A stretch of DNA of 64,000 nucleotides from Candidatus Yanofskyibacteriota bacterium (GCA_016185525.1 JACPNK010000007.1:45801-109800); one strand, 5' to 3'. Shown: positions 32,857 through 41,065, counted from the stretch's first letter. Notes: a model not told the origin generated them from the letters alone. Numbers and translations are program-made.

Positions 32857-34716
32857 CTAAACGGGGTCTGCAAGATTGTGATTGTTTATAATTTCTGCGA
32901 TCTCTTTGCTGTTCAAAGTTTCTTTCTGAAGAAGTTCCTTGACCAAAAAAATTAAAGTTTCTTTGTTTTCATTAAGAATTTTTTCGGCTTTTTCTTTACC
33001 CTCTCTCAAGATTCTGTCTATTTCTTCATCAACCTGCTCGGCTTTCTTCTGGCTGGCGTTAACGCCTGTTTGCGTAGCCATAACTTTTCCTAAAAAAGGA
33101 TGCTCTGTGTCTTTGCCGAATGTTCTTAAACCAAGAAGGTCGCTCATGCCGTATTTTGTAACCATCTCCCAAGCTTTTTCCGTTGCAACTTTAAGGTCGT
33201 TGGAAGCGCCGGTTGTCTCTATCTTGAGGAATATTTTTTCCGCGCATCGGCCGGCCATTAAAACGGCAATCTGGCTTTCAAAGTATTGTTTTGAATAGTT
33301 ATATTTTTCTTCCGAGGGCAATGTCTGGGTAAGTCCCAGAGACATACCTCGGGGAATAATCGTGACTTTGTGCACCGGGTCGCTTTCAGGAGTAAGGCAC
33401 GCGACCAAAGCATGTCCGGCTTCGTGGTAAGCGATGACCTCTTTGTCTTTTTCGGTCATGATCAAGCCTTTTCTTTCCTTGCCCATCATGACTTTTTCTT
33501 TGGCTTCCTCAAGGTCAGACGGTGTGACGCTTTTTCTGTCATATTTGGTGGCGTTCAGACTGGCTTCGTTTATCAAGTTGGCAAGTTGAGCTCCGGAAAA
33601 ACCCGGCGTCCCTCTGGCGATGACTGAAAGATTCACATCTTCGGCTAAGGGTACATTTTGGCTGTGGACTTTCAGTATGGCCTCTCTGCCTCTGACGTCC
33701 GGCAAGGGGACAACTACTTCTCGGTCAAACCGGCCCGGTCTTAAGAGCGCTGGGTCAAGAACGTCCGGTCGGTTTGTAGCGGCTAAGATAATTACTCCCT
33801 TTTCCGATTCAAAGCCATCCATTTTAACCAATAGTTGATTTAAAGTTTGTTCCCGTTCATCGTGGCCTCCGCCCAAGCCGGTGCCGCGGTGTCGTCCGAT
33901 GGCGTCAAGTTCATCAATGAATACTATGCAAGGAGCGTGCTTTTTGCTTTGTTCAAACAGATCCCTTACTCTGGACGCTCCCACACCAACGAACATTTCC
34001 ACAAAATCTGAACCGCTGATTGAGAAAAACGGCACGTCAGCTTCACCGGCCACGGCTCTGGCTAAAAGTGTTTTGCCGGTACCCGGCGCGCCTACCAATA
34101 GCACCCCTTTGGGTATGTGGCCGCCCAGTCTTTGAAATCTTCCCGGATCTTTGAGGAATTGGATTATTTCAGTCAGCTCCTCTTTCGCCTCATCTACTCC
34201 GGCCACATCCTGGAAAGTTACTTTTTTGTCCTGGTTGGGAGCAAAAAGTTTGGCCTTGCTTTGTCCGAAGGAAGAGAGTCCCTTTGAAGAACTGCCTATC
34301 CGTTTAGTCATAAAAATAAAGAAGGCCACAAAAAACAAAAGAGAAAGGAGGGGGAGAATCACATTCAAGTTCAAGATACTTTCTTGTTCCGGCAGGATAT
34401 TAACCTTGACATTTTGCGCGGCTAAGCTATCGGCGATTCTGGAGGTTGAGGCCGAGGGGATATGGGTTTTAAAGTTCCTTACTTCTTTGCTGTCAGAGTT
34501 TTTATACTTACCCTTAACTTCATCCTCATTTATAATGATAACTTCTGTAACTTCCCCTTTCTCAATTTTTTGCTGGAGAACTGTATAGTCAATTTCTTCT
34601 TCCGGAATACCTCTTTTTCCGGTAAACATAGTTAAGATGAAATAGAACATTCCTATGGCCAAAGTCCAAGCCAAAATATTGCGTAATGTCAGCGGATCTT
34701 TTCTTGGATCTTTCAT
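32857..34716 (-). CDS. ftsH: ATP-dependent zinc metalloprotease FtsH
   Basis: Degrades misfolded or short-lived membrane and cytosolic proteins. The 619 residues have two N-terminal membrane spans around a short extracytoplasmic domain. The AAA+ core has VGAPGTGKT (Walker A), CIVFIDELDAIGRHRG (Walker B) and the second region of homology ATNRPDVLDPALLRPGRFDR. The protease site is HEAGH with the third zinc ligand aspartate in the following helix. The C-terminus is a coiled coil. It is transcribed alone, divergent from prfB, from a good promoter. Confidence 0.98.
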   Translation of the reverse strand: MKDPRKDPLTLRNILAWTLAIGMFYFILTMFTGKRGIPEEEIDYTVLQQKIEKGEVTEVIIINEDEVKGKYKNSDSKEVRNFKTHIPSASTSRIADSLAAQNVKVNILPEQESILNLNVILPLLSLLFFVAFFIFMTKRIGSSSKGLSSFGQSKAKLFAPNQDKKVTFQDVAGVDEAKEELTEIIQFLKDPGRFQRLGGHIPKGVLLVGAPGTGKTLLARAVAGEADVPFFSISGSDFVEMFVGVGASRVRDLFEQSKKHAPCIVFIDELDAIGRHRGTGLGGGHDEREQTLNQLLVKMDGFESEKGVIILAATNRPDVLDPALLRPGRFDREVVVPLPDVRGREAILKVHSQNVPLAEDVNLSVIARGTPGFSGAQLANLINEASLNATKYDRKSVTPSDLEEAKEKVMMGKERKGLIMTEKDKEVIAYHEAGHALVACLTPESDPVHKVTIIPRGMSLGLTQTLPSEEKYNYSKQYFESQIAVLMAGRCAEKIFLKIETTGASNDLKVATEKAWEMVTKYGMSDLLGLRTFGKDTEHPFLGKVMATQTGVNASQKKAEQVDEEIDRILREGKEKAEKILNENKETLIFLVKELLQKETLNSKEIAEIINNHNLADPV

Positions 34717-34755
34717 TATTCTGCCTTTTTAAAGAACCTTTGATTTTATTGGCTT

Positions 34756-34784
34756 ACTTTACATTAGTGCATAGTATTAGTCAA
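34756..34784 (-). promoter_or_regulatory. Promoter of ftsH
   Basis: On the minus strand TTGACT (34784-34779), a 17-base spacer and TAAAGT (34761-34756). The leader is about 35 bases long. Confidence 0.65.
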
Positions 34785-34814
34785 ACTAGAAAGCTTGTAA
34801 AATACCGCTTCTTT

Positions 34815-34947
34815 AGTACGTTCGTCTGCTCCTGCCTGCCTGCCGGCAGGCAGGCGGCAGACTCACTCGCGCTGAAGTTGGGGTTTGCTCGCAGTTATAA
34901 GAATAATTATACTGCTCGCAACCAAGCAACCCTCAACTTCAGAGCGA
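34815..34947 (+). repeat. Dispersed composite palindromic element, copy 2
   Basis: Same element as 8585-8750. Here the insert at the right junction is absent, but a perfect CTGCCTGCC/GGCAGGCAG palindrome of about 20 bases is added in the left part (34835-34855). The shared blocks are otherwise identical, including GGGTTTGCTCGCAG and AACTTCAGAGCGA. It lies between divergent ftsH and prfB, right before the prfB promoter. Confidence 0.93.
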
Positions 34948-34966
34948 CCGCAGAAGGCAACTGCGT

Positions 34967-34972
34967 TACAAT
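34967..34972 (+). promoter_or_regulatory. -10 box of prfB, leaderless geometry
   Basis: TACAAT six bases before the prfB ATG at 34979. No clear -35 box could be separated from the flanking palindrome. Confidence 0.4.
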
Positions 34973-34978
34973 TTAAAG

Positions 34979-36011
34979 ATGGCCGAAAAAGACACCAAAA
35001 TAGAAGATTTAAAAACTGAACTCCGCCAGCTTGCGGAGCGTCTTTGAGGTTGCTCAAAAGACAGAAAAAATCAAAGAGATTGAGGTAAAAATGCAGGCTT
35101 CGGATTTTTGGAAGGACTACGAATCGGCCCAAAAAATGACCGGTGAGCTAAGTTATTTGAAGAGTGAAGTTGAGGAGGTTGAGAAACTGGAAAAAGACTT
35201 TGAAAATCCGGAACTTTGGCAGGAAGCAGAAAAAAGACTTAAGTCTTTGAAGCTTAAAACTCTTTTTTCAGGAAAGTATGACAAAAGCAATGCTTTGCTT
35301 GAAGTTTTTTCCGGCGCCGGTGGGATAGATGCCCAGGATTGGGCAGCTATGCTTTTCAAGATGTATCAGCGTTACGCGGAAAAAAATAATTTTAATTTCA
35401 GAATTTTACATCAGTCTTTCGGAGAGCAGAAAGGTTTAAAGTCGGCTACAGCCGAGATCAAGGGCAAGTTTGCTTACGGTTATTTGAAAGGCGAGTCGGG
35501 TGTGCACCGCTTAGTCAGAATTTCGCCATTTTCAGCCAAAAACTTGAGACATACTTCATTTGCTTTGGTTGATTTTCTGCCTTTGATTGAGGATGTCAGT
35601 TTTCAAGTCAGAACCGAAGATTTAAAAATAGACACATTCAAGTCGTCCGGTCCCGGCGGTCAGAATGTAAATAAACTGGAGACGGCCGTAAGGGTTACTC
35701 ATTTGCCAACCGGTTTGGCGGTGGCGGTGCAATCAGAAAGATCACAGAGTCAAAACAAGGAAAAAGCTTTGCAGGTGCTATACGCTAGGCTGGCGCAGTT
35801 AATGGAGAAACAAAAGATAGAAGAGCTTTCAAAGTTAAAGTCGCAAAAGGAACCGGGCGGCGTGGAGTGGGGCAGTCAGATCAGGTCTTATGTTTTGCAT
35901 CCTTACAAATTAGTGAAAGATCACAGAACAGGTGTGGAATCTTCCCAGCCGGAAAAAGTTTTGGACGGAGAATTGGAGGAATTTATTGAAGCAGAAGTCA
36001 GTTTATTATGA
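34979..36011 (+). CDS. prfB: Peptide chain release factor 2, with programmed +1 frameshift
   Basis: Releases peptides at UGA and UAA. The first ORF (34979-35047) encodes 22 residues ending ...LAERL and stops at TGA (35045-35047) in CTTTGAG. A +1 shift continues as EVAQKTEKIKEIEV to 36011, for about 343 residues in total. GCGGAG lies just upstream, like the Shine-Dalgarno stimulator in other prfB genes. The catalytic GGQ is in SSGPGGQNVNK and the UGA-reading SPF is in VRISPFSAKNL. The shift lets RF2 control its own level. Its presence indicates that UGA is a stop codon here. It overlaps ftsE by four bases. Confidence 0.95.
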
Positions 36012-36691
36012 TTCATTTTAAAAAAGTAACAAAAAAATATAACCATGATTTCTGGGCTCTTCACGGAGTTGATCTTGAAATTAAAGACGGAGAGTTTGTT
36101 TCCCTGGTCGGACCTTCCGGAGCGGGTAAGTCTACTTTGATAAAGATGCTTATCAAGGAAGACCGGCCTACTTCCGGCCAGATTCTTTTGGACAATGTTG
36201 ATTTGGCCGACGTGCCTGATCAGGACATTCCTTTTTTGAGAAGAAAGATCGGAATGATTTTTCAAGATTTTCGTCTGCTTGAGAGCAAAACGGCTTTTGA
36301 AAATGTAGCCTTTGCTTTGGAGGTTTCCGGTGTGCCGGAAGAAAGCATAGCCGAAGACGTAAAACAGGTTTTAACGATTGTCGGCCTTTCAGACAAGCAA
36401 AAAAACTTTCCGCGGGAGCTTTCCGGCGGAGAAAAACAAAGGCTGGCTTTGGCTAGAGCCTTGGTGCACAGGCCAAAGATAATTTTGGCCGATGAACCGA
36501 CCGGCAACTTGGATTTAGTCAACAGCTATGATGTGGTAAAATTACTTTGGCGGATCAATGAACTTGGGACTACGGTGATTCTGGCTACGCATGATGTTCA
36601 GATTGTAAATACGGTGGGCAAGAGGGTGGTGACTATGGAAAAAGGCAAAGTAGTCAGAGATCAGCTTGAGGGCGGGAAATATATAATTTAA
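36008..36691 (+). CDS. ftsE: Cell division ATP-binding protein FtsE
   Basis: The 227-residue ABC ATPase has Walker A GPSGAGKST, signature ELSGGEKQRLALARAL, Walker B IILADEPTGNLD and the switch histidine in LATHD. With FtsX it activates peptidoglycan hydrolases at the septum. It is translationally coupled to prfB and two bases from ftsX. Confidence 0.96.
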   Translation: MIHFKKVTKKYNHDFWALHGVDLEIKDGEFVSLVGPSGAGKSTLIKMLIKEDRPTSGQILLDNVDLADVPDQDIPFLRRKIGMIFQDFRLLESKTAFENVAFALEVSGVPEESIAEDVKQVLTIVGLSDKQKNFPRELSGGEKQRLALARALVHRPKIILADEPTGNLDLVNSYDVVKLLWRINELGTTVILATHDVQIVNTVGKRVVTMEKGKVVRDQLEGGKYII

Positions 36692-36693
36692 AC

Positions 36694-37623
36694 ATGGAGA
36701 AACAGAAGGATTATAAAAATTATTCTTTGGGCAGAATTATCAAAACCGGCTGGGTCAGTTTCAGGCGCAACAGTTTTTTGAGTTTCGGCGCGACGGGCGT
36801 GATGGCTCTGGCTTTGCTTGTTTTTTCAAGCTTGATTGTTTTTAATTTTTTTACCAACCGCCTGATCAGTTTTTTAGATGAAAAAGTTGATGTCAGCGTT
36901 TATTTTCAAGGCGAGGCCAAGGAAGACCAAATTCTTAAAATTAAGTCTGATCTGGAAAGCTTATCAAGCGTAGAAAGGGTTGTTTATGTTTCGCGAGAGC
37001 AGGCTCTTGAAGATTTTAAAGTCCGCCATAAAGACGATCAGCTGATCCAGGATTCATTGGCGGAATTGGAGTCCAACCCTCTGCAGGCTTCTTTGAACGT
37101 TAAAGCTATAGACACCGGACAGTATGCGTCAATTACAAACTTTTTGGAACAAAACAGTCTGAAGACTGTTATTGATAAGATAAGTTTTTACGAAAACGAG
37201 GGGGCGATAGAGAGGGTCAGAGGTTTTTCCAGAGGTTTGTATGGTTGGGGACTTTTGGCCACGATTGCTTTGGGACTGGTGGCGGTGCTGGTAACTTTTA
37301 ATACAATCCGGCTGACTATATATAACAAAAAAGAGGAGATTGAAATCATGAAGTTGGTGGGAGCGTCCAATTGGCATATCCGCGGACCATTTTTGGTTGA
37401 GGGCGGACTCTATGGTCTTTTTGCCGCCGTCTTGGCTCTGGCCATATTTTATCCGGGTATTTATTTTGTTTCAGACAAGCTTGGCGCTTTAGCTTCTTCT
37501 TTGAATCTTTTTTCATATTTCGTCGGCTACTCTTTGCAAATGATTTTAGTGATTGTCGGTTCTGGTCTGGCTCTCGGTGTTTTTAGCAGTTTCTCGGCCA
37601 TCAGAAGGCACCTCAAAATTTAA
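36694..37623 (+). CDS. ftsX: Cell division protein FtsX
   Basis: 309 residues: one N-terminal span (FGATGVMALALLVFSSLIVF), an extracytoplasmic domain (VDVSVYFQGEAKEDQILKI to about residue 165) and three C-terminal spans, with the FtsX/MacB-type cytoplasmic loop NKKEEIEIMKLVGASNWHIR. It is the membrane partner of FtsE and controls cell-wall hydrolases. Gene order ftsE-ftsX is standard. Confidence 0.95.
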   Translation: MEKQKDYKNYSLGRIIKTGWVSFRRNSFLSFGATGVMALALLVFSSLIVFNFFTNRLISFLDEKVDVSVYFQGEAKEDQILKIKSDLESLSSVERVVYVSREQALEDFKVRHKDDQLIQDSLAELESNPLQASLNVKAIDTGQYASITNFLEQNSLKTVIDKISFYENEGAIERVRGFSRGLYGWGLLATIALGLVAVLVTFNTIRLTIYNKKEEIEIMKLVGASNWHIRGPFLVEGGLYGLFAAVLALAIFYPGIYFVSDKLGALASSLNLFSYFVGYSLQMILVIVGSGLALGVFSSFSAIRRHLKI

Positions 37624-37630
37624 TAGACTA

Positions 37631-37659
37631 TGGACAGATGGTTCAAGTTATGATAGTAT
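37631..37659 (+). promoter_or_regulatory. Possible promoter before the small membrane gene
   Basis: TGGACA (37631-37636), a 17-base spacer and TAGTAT (37654-37659), immediately after ftsX. Confidence 0.45.
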
Positions 37660-37685
37660 CTTGAGAAGCAGAAAAGGAGGTTAAG

Positions 37686-37844
37686 ATGTTGAAAGTAGCG
37701 GACCTTAAAAAGCTGTTAGTTTTTGTGCTGGTGGTTGTCCTGGTCATATTTTTGGCAGGATTTTTGAAAATGATTTTTCTGCCAGTAATTATCGGCTTGG
37801 TTGTATGGCAGATTATAAGGCTTGTCTTAGGGAAAGAACATTAA
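37686..37844 (+). CDS. 52-residue membrane protein
   Basis: A short frame not found at usual length cut-offs. AAGGAGG ends five bases before the ATG, a strong ribosome-binding site. The protein (MLKVADLKKLLVFVLVVVLV...) has two hydrophobic stretches of about 18 and 17 residues separated by FLK, and a basic end. Its TAA overlaps the ATG of the CYTH gene (TAATG), so the two are translationally coupled. Function unknown. Confidence 0.7.
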   Translation: MLKVADLKKLLVFVLVVVLVIFLAGFLKMIFLPVIIGLVVWQIIRLVLGKEH

Positions 37845-38359
37845 TGAAAGAAATTGAGAGGAAGTTTTTAGTTAAGAAGTTACCGCCAGGTTACAATTTT
37901 TCAAGGTCTAAAATAAGGCAAGGTTACATTGTAATTTCGCCAGATTTAAAAAGCTGCGTTAGGCTTAGGGAAGAAAGACATTTGCCCGAAAAAGGATTTA
38001 AGTTCAGAGCTTTCAAAGAATTTACACAGACTGTCAAGCGAGGCAGTGGCAAGGTCAGGGATGAGTTTGAGATAGAGACTTTTCAATGGCAATTTACGGC
38101 GCTTTGGCCGACAACTGCCGGAAGAAGGCTGGAAAAAACAAGAAATTATTTCTATGACCCGTCTTTTTACAAAGGGCAACTGTGTCTTCTGGACGTTTTT
38201 CATAAAAATCTTAAGGGATTGATTCTGGTTGAGGTGGAGTTTAACTCTGAAAAGGAAGCCGATGCTTTTGTTCCGCTTGATTGGTTCGGAAAAGAAGTTA
38301 CGGAAGATAAGAGATACAGTAACCAAAGTCTCGCCACGCACGGTCTGCCAGCCGGATAG
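37844..38359 (+). CDS. CYTH domain protein (triphosphate tunnel metalloenzyme family)
   Basis: The start is the ATG of MKEIERKFLVKKLPPGYNF, overlapping the preceding stop; an upstream ATG lies inside the small membrane gene. The 171 residues show the ExExK motif (EIERKF), RQGYIVISPDLKSCVRLR, GKVRDEFEIETFQW and LVEVEFNSEKEADAF. CYTH enzymes bind triphosphate compounds; many hydrolyse tripolyphosphate, thiamine triphosphate or similar. The substrate cannot be read. A terminator follows. Confidence 0.9.
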   Translation: MKEIERKFLVKKLPPGYNFSRSKIRQGYIVISPDLKSCVRLREERHLPEKGFKFRAFKEFTQTVKRGSGKVRDEFEIETFQWQFTALWPTTAGRRLEKTRNYFYDPSFYKGQLCLLDVFHKNLKGLILVEVEFNSEKEADAFVPLDWFGKEVTEDKRYSNQSLATHGLPAG

Positions 38360-38372
38360 ACAAGTTTGCCAT

Positions 38373-38397
38373 AGAGCGTTAACACGCTCTTTTGTTT
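38373..38397 (+). terminator. Terminator after the CYTH gene
   Basis: AGAGCG, a TTAACA loop, CGCTCT, then TTTGTTTT. The segment AACACGCTCTTTTGTTTTAA recurs at 40062-40085, marking both edges of the accessory island. Confidence 0.75.
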
Positions 38398-38436
38398 TAA
38401 ATCGCGGCGGCAGATAAGCTGTAACTCTCACCCCAA

Positions 38437-38526
38437 TACAACTTTGTCTCTACTGGTGGTGGGGCAGTGCTAGCATTCCTGGCGGGGGAAGAGTTGCCAG
38501 GGTTAAAAGCTTTGGAAACAGTCTAA
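38437..38526 (+). pseudogene. 3' fragment of a phosphoglycerate kinase gene
   Basis: Reading TAC AAC TTT from 38437 gives YNFVSTGGGAVLAFLAGEEL and then PGLKALETV before TAA at 38524. This matches the C-terminus of the pgk at 18395-19546 (FSYVSTGGGAMLAFLAGEEL), but the DNA differs at many third positions and the last residues differ. It is therefore a remnant of a different pgk allele, not a recent copy. No upstream pgk sequence precedes it. Confidence 0.88.
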
Positions 38527-38569
38527 TTTTGACTATTTTTCGGGGGTTTTGGTCGGGTAGTACATACAC

Positions 38570-38598
38570 TTGACAAACCCATAAAAAAAGAGTATAAT
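38570..38598 (+). promoter_or_regulatory. Perfect consensus promoter in the accessory island
   Basis: TTGACA (38570-38575), a 17-base spacer and TATAAT (38593-38598). It is the strongest match to the sigma-70 consensus in the window. It predicts an untranslated leader of about 200 bases with hairpins (GGGACTGA at 38705 with TCAGTCCC at 38770). Confidence 0.85.
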
Positions 38599-38806
38599 TA
38601 AAGTATTGAAAAGTGGTTATTCCGGGTCACGGGTCAGCCTTTTTTCATTTTTTGCTCTTTTATAAATAAAAATAAATAAAAAAGACTTTTACCCCGACGC
38701 GAAGGGGACTGACGGTCGCGAGCAGAGGCAATTACGCTTCTTCGCGGCCAAGGTAGTTGCAGTAAAAAATCAGTCCCGCTATGGAGCGCGGACGGGGGAG
38801 AAGAAA

Positions 38807-39025
38807 ATGTTATTAGTAGGGATGTGGGTGGAAGTGAGTGGAGTCGCAATGAATTATGACTCCACTAAAAAAATGTATTTACCCGCCGCGGCAAGAGGCG
38901 AACGGGGGGTTGTTAACTCCAACCATCCCAGTGGGATGGTTGGAGTCAGATTTTCAAAGTTTGTAGGATACGGCCATCAGCCGTACTTCTACTACTTTAA
39001 GGAAAGCGATCTCATCGAGTTATAA
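38807..39025 (+). CDS. 72-residue protein of unknown function
   Basis: Not recognised. GGGGGAG lies about six bases before the ATG, a good ribosome-binding site. The protein (MLLVGMWVEVSGVAMNYD...) is beta-rich and aromatic at its end (GYGHQPYFYYFKESDLIEL), which suggests a small SH3-like barrel; this is only an impression. Within the gene, CCAACCATCC and GGATGGTTGG form a perfect palindrome. A long hairpin covers the stop codon. It is driven by the consensus promoter at 38570. Confidence 0.6.
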   Translation: MLLVGMWVEVSGVAMNYDSTKKMYLPAAARGERGVVNSNHPSGMVGVRFSKFVGYGHQPYFYYFKESDLIEL

Positions 39026-39039
39026 TGAGATCGCTTTCC
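39001..39039 (+). terminator. Hairpin over the end of the 72-residue ORF
   Basis: Perfect 15-base arms GGAAAGCGATCTCAT (39001-39015) and ATGAGATCGCTTTCC (39025-39039) with a 9-base loop. No T-run follows, so it may serve as a 3' stabiliser. Confidence 0.65.
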
Positions 39040-39123
39040 AAGGGTTTGAGGATTTTCCCGCGGTAAATAAAAATCCTAGCTCTTTCAATAAAAGCGCAAA
39101 GAAAGGAGAACATTTGCACATAA

Positions 39124-39239
39124 GATAGCAGGGGATCGTCCTGCTGAAAAAACGACTAGGTCTGGCGAGTACCTGAAACTAAAACTCGCCACCTTAACTC
39201 AAGCTATCAATATAGTGTTGACGGCTTGATCCAAGGTTA
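39124..39239 (+). ncRNA. Structured RNA candidate with alternative pairings
   Basis: GATAGC (39124-39129) can pair with GCTATC (39203-39208), enclosing AGGT-CT-GGCGAGT (39158-39170) paired to ACTCGCC-ACCT (39184-39194). The overlapping TCAAGC (39199-39204) can instead pair with GCTTGA (39234-39239). The two pairings exclude each other, as in attenuators or riboswitches. The 39321 ORF follows. No known riboswitch motif was recognised. Confidence 0.4.
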
Positions 39240-39320
39240 GGACGTTAAAAAAATAAATAGCCGGGTTTAACTCGGCGAGCAGGGGACTGCTTGAGTGTCC
39301 CACCCTTGAAAGGAGGGTTT

Positions 39321-39485
39321 ATGAGATCAGAGGTTTTATTGAACAGATTAGATATGGAGGCAGCACTGGCGAATGCCTCCGAAGAAATTTTGACCCCGTA
39401 CTGGGGGGTGGTGGGTGGCGTGACCAAAATGGGAGTCGCCGCCGCGATAGCAACAGGGCGGGGGCCAGGAGTGGTCAATAAGTAA
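39321..39485 (+). CDS. 54-residue protein of unknown function
   Basis: AAAGGAGG ends four to five bases before the ATG, one of the best ribosome-binding sites in the window, which supports translation. The sequence starts MRSEVLLNRLDMEAALANAS and ends in a glycine/alanine-rich stretch (GVVGGVTKMGVAAAIATGRG). No family recognised. It lies within the accessory island. The base composition is richer in GC than the neighbours, which may indicate transfer. Confidence 0.5.
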   Translation: MRSEVLLNRLDMEAALANASEEILTPYWGVVGGVTKMGVAAAIATGRGPGVVNK

Positions 39486-39510
39486 TGGCCACCTGTCGCC
39501 CAAAAGCGAT

Positions 39511-39699
39511 TTGGTAATTTATGTAAATATTGCCCTCGCGGAGTTGGTGGGCGGCAAGGCGGAAGCCCAGGGGCTGACGCCAACTTTATTGAGAAGGAGA
39601 TTGGAGAGGATGGGGCTACTCACCGAGGCCGGTGAGTGGCGGACAGGTTGGATCGGGAACCGTTATCGGTTCCAGGTGGATCCGGTGGCCTGTCGGTAG
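39511..39699 (+). CDS. Possible small winged-helix-like protein
   Basis: A TTG-initiated frame of 62 residues. It includes LTPTLLRRRLERMGLLTEAG followed by GNRYRFQVDP, which reads like a small helix-turn-helix plus wing. There is no clear ribosome-binding site, and overlapping minus-strand frames of similar length exist, so the call is weak. Confidence 0.3.
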   Translation: MVIYVNIALAELVGGKAEAQGLTPTLLRRRLERMGLLTEAGEWRTGWIGNRYRFQVDPVACR

Positions 39700-40030
39700 A
39701 ATCGTCGGCAGGATCGACGTTTTTTAGTGAATTGAATCGCAATGCTTCTTCGGAAATGCACAGCGATTCGACCGCATGGGTAATGGCGGTATAGCCGGGC
39801 GCAAGCTCGAGGTGCATGGATCGAAGATTTCTTTCGACCCTGGTAAATTAAAAATCCGAGCATGACCTACCTTTTGCCGCGAGGCATCTAGAGGGTCATG
39901 GGCTCCTACGAATTGGAGCAAAATGCAATCATAAAGAATTTATATATAGGGAGATCTCGTTTGATCGACATCTCCCTTCCTTACTCAAGTTCGGAAGTGA
40001 AAACTTACGAATTTGAATGAAAGTTTTTTT
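39700..40030. other. Non-coding part of the accessory island
   Basis: No convincing ORF on either strand. It contains a hairpin GGGAGAT (39949-39955) with ATCTCCC (39970-39976). I see nothing else that can be named. Confidence 0.5.
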
Positions 40031-40056
40031 GAGCCAGCCCCAAGCTGGCTCTTGTT
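40031..40056 (+). terminator. Terminator at the right edge of the island
   Basis: GAGCCAGC, a 5-base loop, GCTGGCTC, then TTGTTTT. Immediately after it, AACACGCTCTTTTGTTTTAA repeats the right half of the CYTH terminator. Confidence 0.85.
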
Positions 40057-40109
40057 TTACCCGTAACACGCTCTTTTGTTTTAAATTATTTTAGTTAAGA
40101 TGAAATTAT

Positions 40110-40129
40110 TGCGGGATCGTCTAGTGGTA
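40110..40129 (+). pseudogene. tRNA 5' fragment upstream of the homing endonuclease gene
   Basis: TGCGGGATCGTCTAGTGGTA has the form of an acceptor 5' strand, positions 8-9 and a D arm of a tRNA such as tRNA-Gln. It then stops resembling a tRNA. The complete tRNA-Gln 0.9 kb downstream begins TGCGGGG and differs in the D arm. Confidence 0.7.
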
Positions 40130-40162
40130 TACAAAAATCAAAGTCTATGATAGAATTAATGT

Positions 40163-41065
40163 GTGGAAAGTTGTAAATTATGCGATAAAAAATTCAAAAT
40201 AATAAGTAACACGCACCTATTACTGGCACATCAAATTAGAGTTCGAGACTACATTAAAAAATTTGGTCATAAAGGGGTGGGCTTTATTGTTAATGTTTTA
40301 AAATTGCCAAAGGACGACCCGCGTTATATTTTTTGGAGGAAAAGTTTGGAAAGAAGAAATACGGGCTGGGCTAAGGGTTTTACCAAAAATACTCATCCTA
40401 GCTTAGCAAAAATGGCCCAAACTTTTAAAACAAAGAAGATTGATAATTTTAAAAAATGGAGGGAAGAGTCTAAGCTATCTGGTAAAATTCCTGCAAGTTA
40501 TCCTGAATTTAAAAAAGATAAGAACTTGGCTTTTTTGATAGGGATGACCTTGGGTGATGGTAATATATATAAATTTCCAAGAACAGAGAACTTAAGGATA
40601 GCGTTGGCCTCCAAATATCCTAAGTTGGTTGCATTTACTGCCAATGTCATTAAAAAAGTTTTTAGCAAAACTCCGACCGTTAGGAAAATCAAAAATTCAA
40701 GGTGCTTTACGGTTGGCATTTACCAAAACAATATCAGTAGTCGCCTTGGCATTCCAACAGGAGAAAGGAGTCGACTCAATTTTAACATACCAAGTTGGAT
40801 TTCCGAAAATAAAATTTTTCTTACAAATTTTCTAAGAGGATTATTTGAGGCAGAGGGTTCCCTTTCGGTTCATTTGCCGACATGTACTTATAACTTCTCT
40901 TTTGCTAATAGAAACAAAAGTTTATTGAAAATTGTTGAAAAGTCGTTAAAATTACTAGGTTATCATCCAGAAATAAGATCTGTTGCTGTTCGTTTGCGTA
41001 GAAAGGTCGAAGTTGAGAATTTTAAGCAGTTAATTAGTTTTAGAGTTTACAAATTGCGGGGTTGA
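40163..41065 (+). CDS. LAGLIDADG homing endonuclease
   Basis: The 300-residue protein has two LAGLIDADG-type helices, FLIGMTLGDGNIYK near residue 127 and FLRGLFEAEGSLSV near 229, each ending in an acidic active-site residue. That makes it a monomeric two-motif enzyme. The N-terminal CKLCDKKF...HLLLAHQIRV resembles a C2H2-like finger (CxxC, then H...H). The start is GTG at 40163. The last four codons (LRG and stop) run into the first eleven bases of the tRNA-Gln gene. A tRNA 5' fragment lies 33 bases upstream of the start. No intron core fits in the flanks, so it appears as a free-standing endonuclease inserted at a tRNA gene. Confidence 0.9.
   Translation: MESCKLCDKKFKIISNTHLLLAHQIRVRDYIKKFGHKGVGFIVNVLKLPKDDPRYIFWRKSLERRNTGWAKGFTKNTHPSLAKMAQTFKTKKIDNFKKWREESKLSGKIPASYPEFKKDKNLAFLIGMTLGDGNIYKFPRTENLRIALASKYPKLVAFTANVIKKVFSKTPTVRKIKNSRCFTVGIYQNNISSRLGIPTGERSRLNFNIPSWISENKIFLTNFLRGLFEAEGSLSVHLPTCTYNFSFANRNKSLLKIVEKSLKLLGYHPEIRSVAVRLRRKVEVENFKQLISFRVYKLRG

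Noticed and set aside
34979..36011. prfB as a broken gene because of the early TGA
   Set aside because: The CTTTGA context and continuation in +1 with full RF2 motifs match the known programmed frameshift.
39620..39921. Overlapping minus-strand ORFs of 65-66 codons in the island
   Set aside because: Three frames of equal length overlap, with no ribosome-binding site or family signal; none could be chosen.
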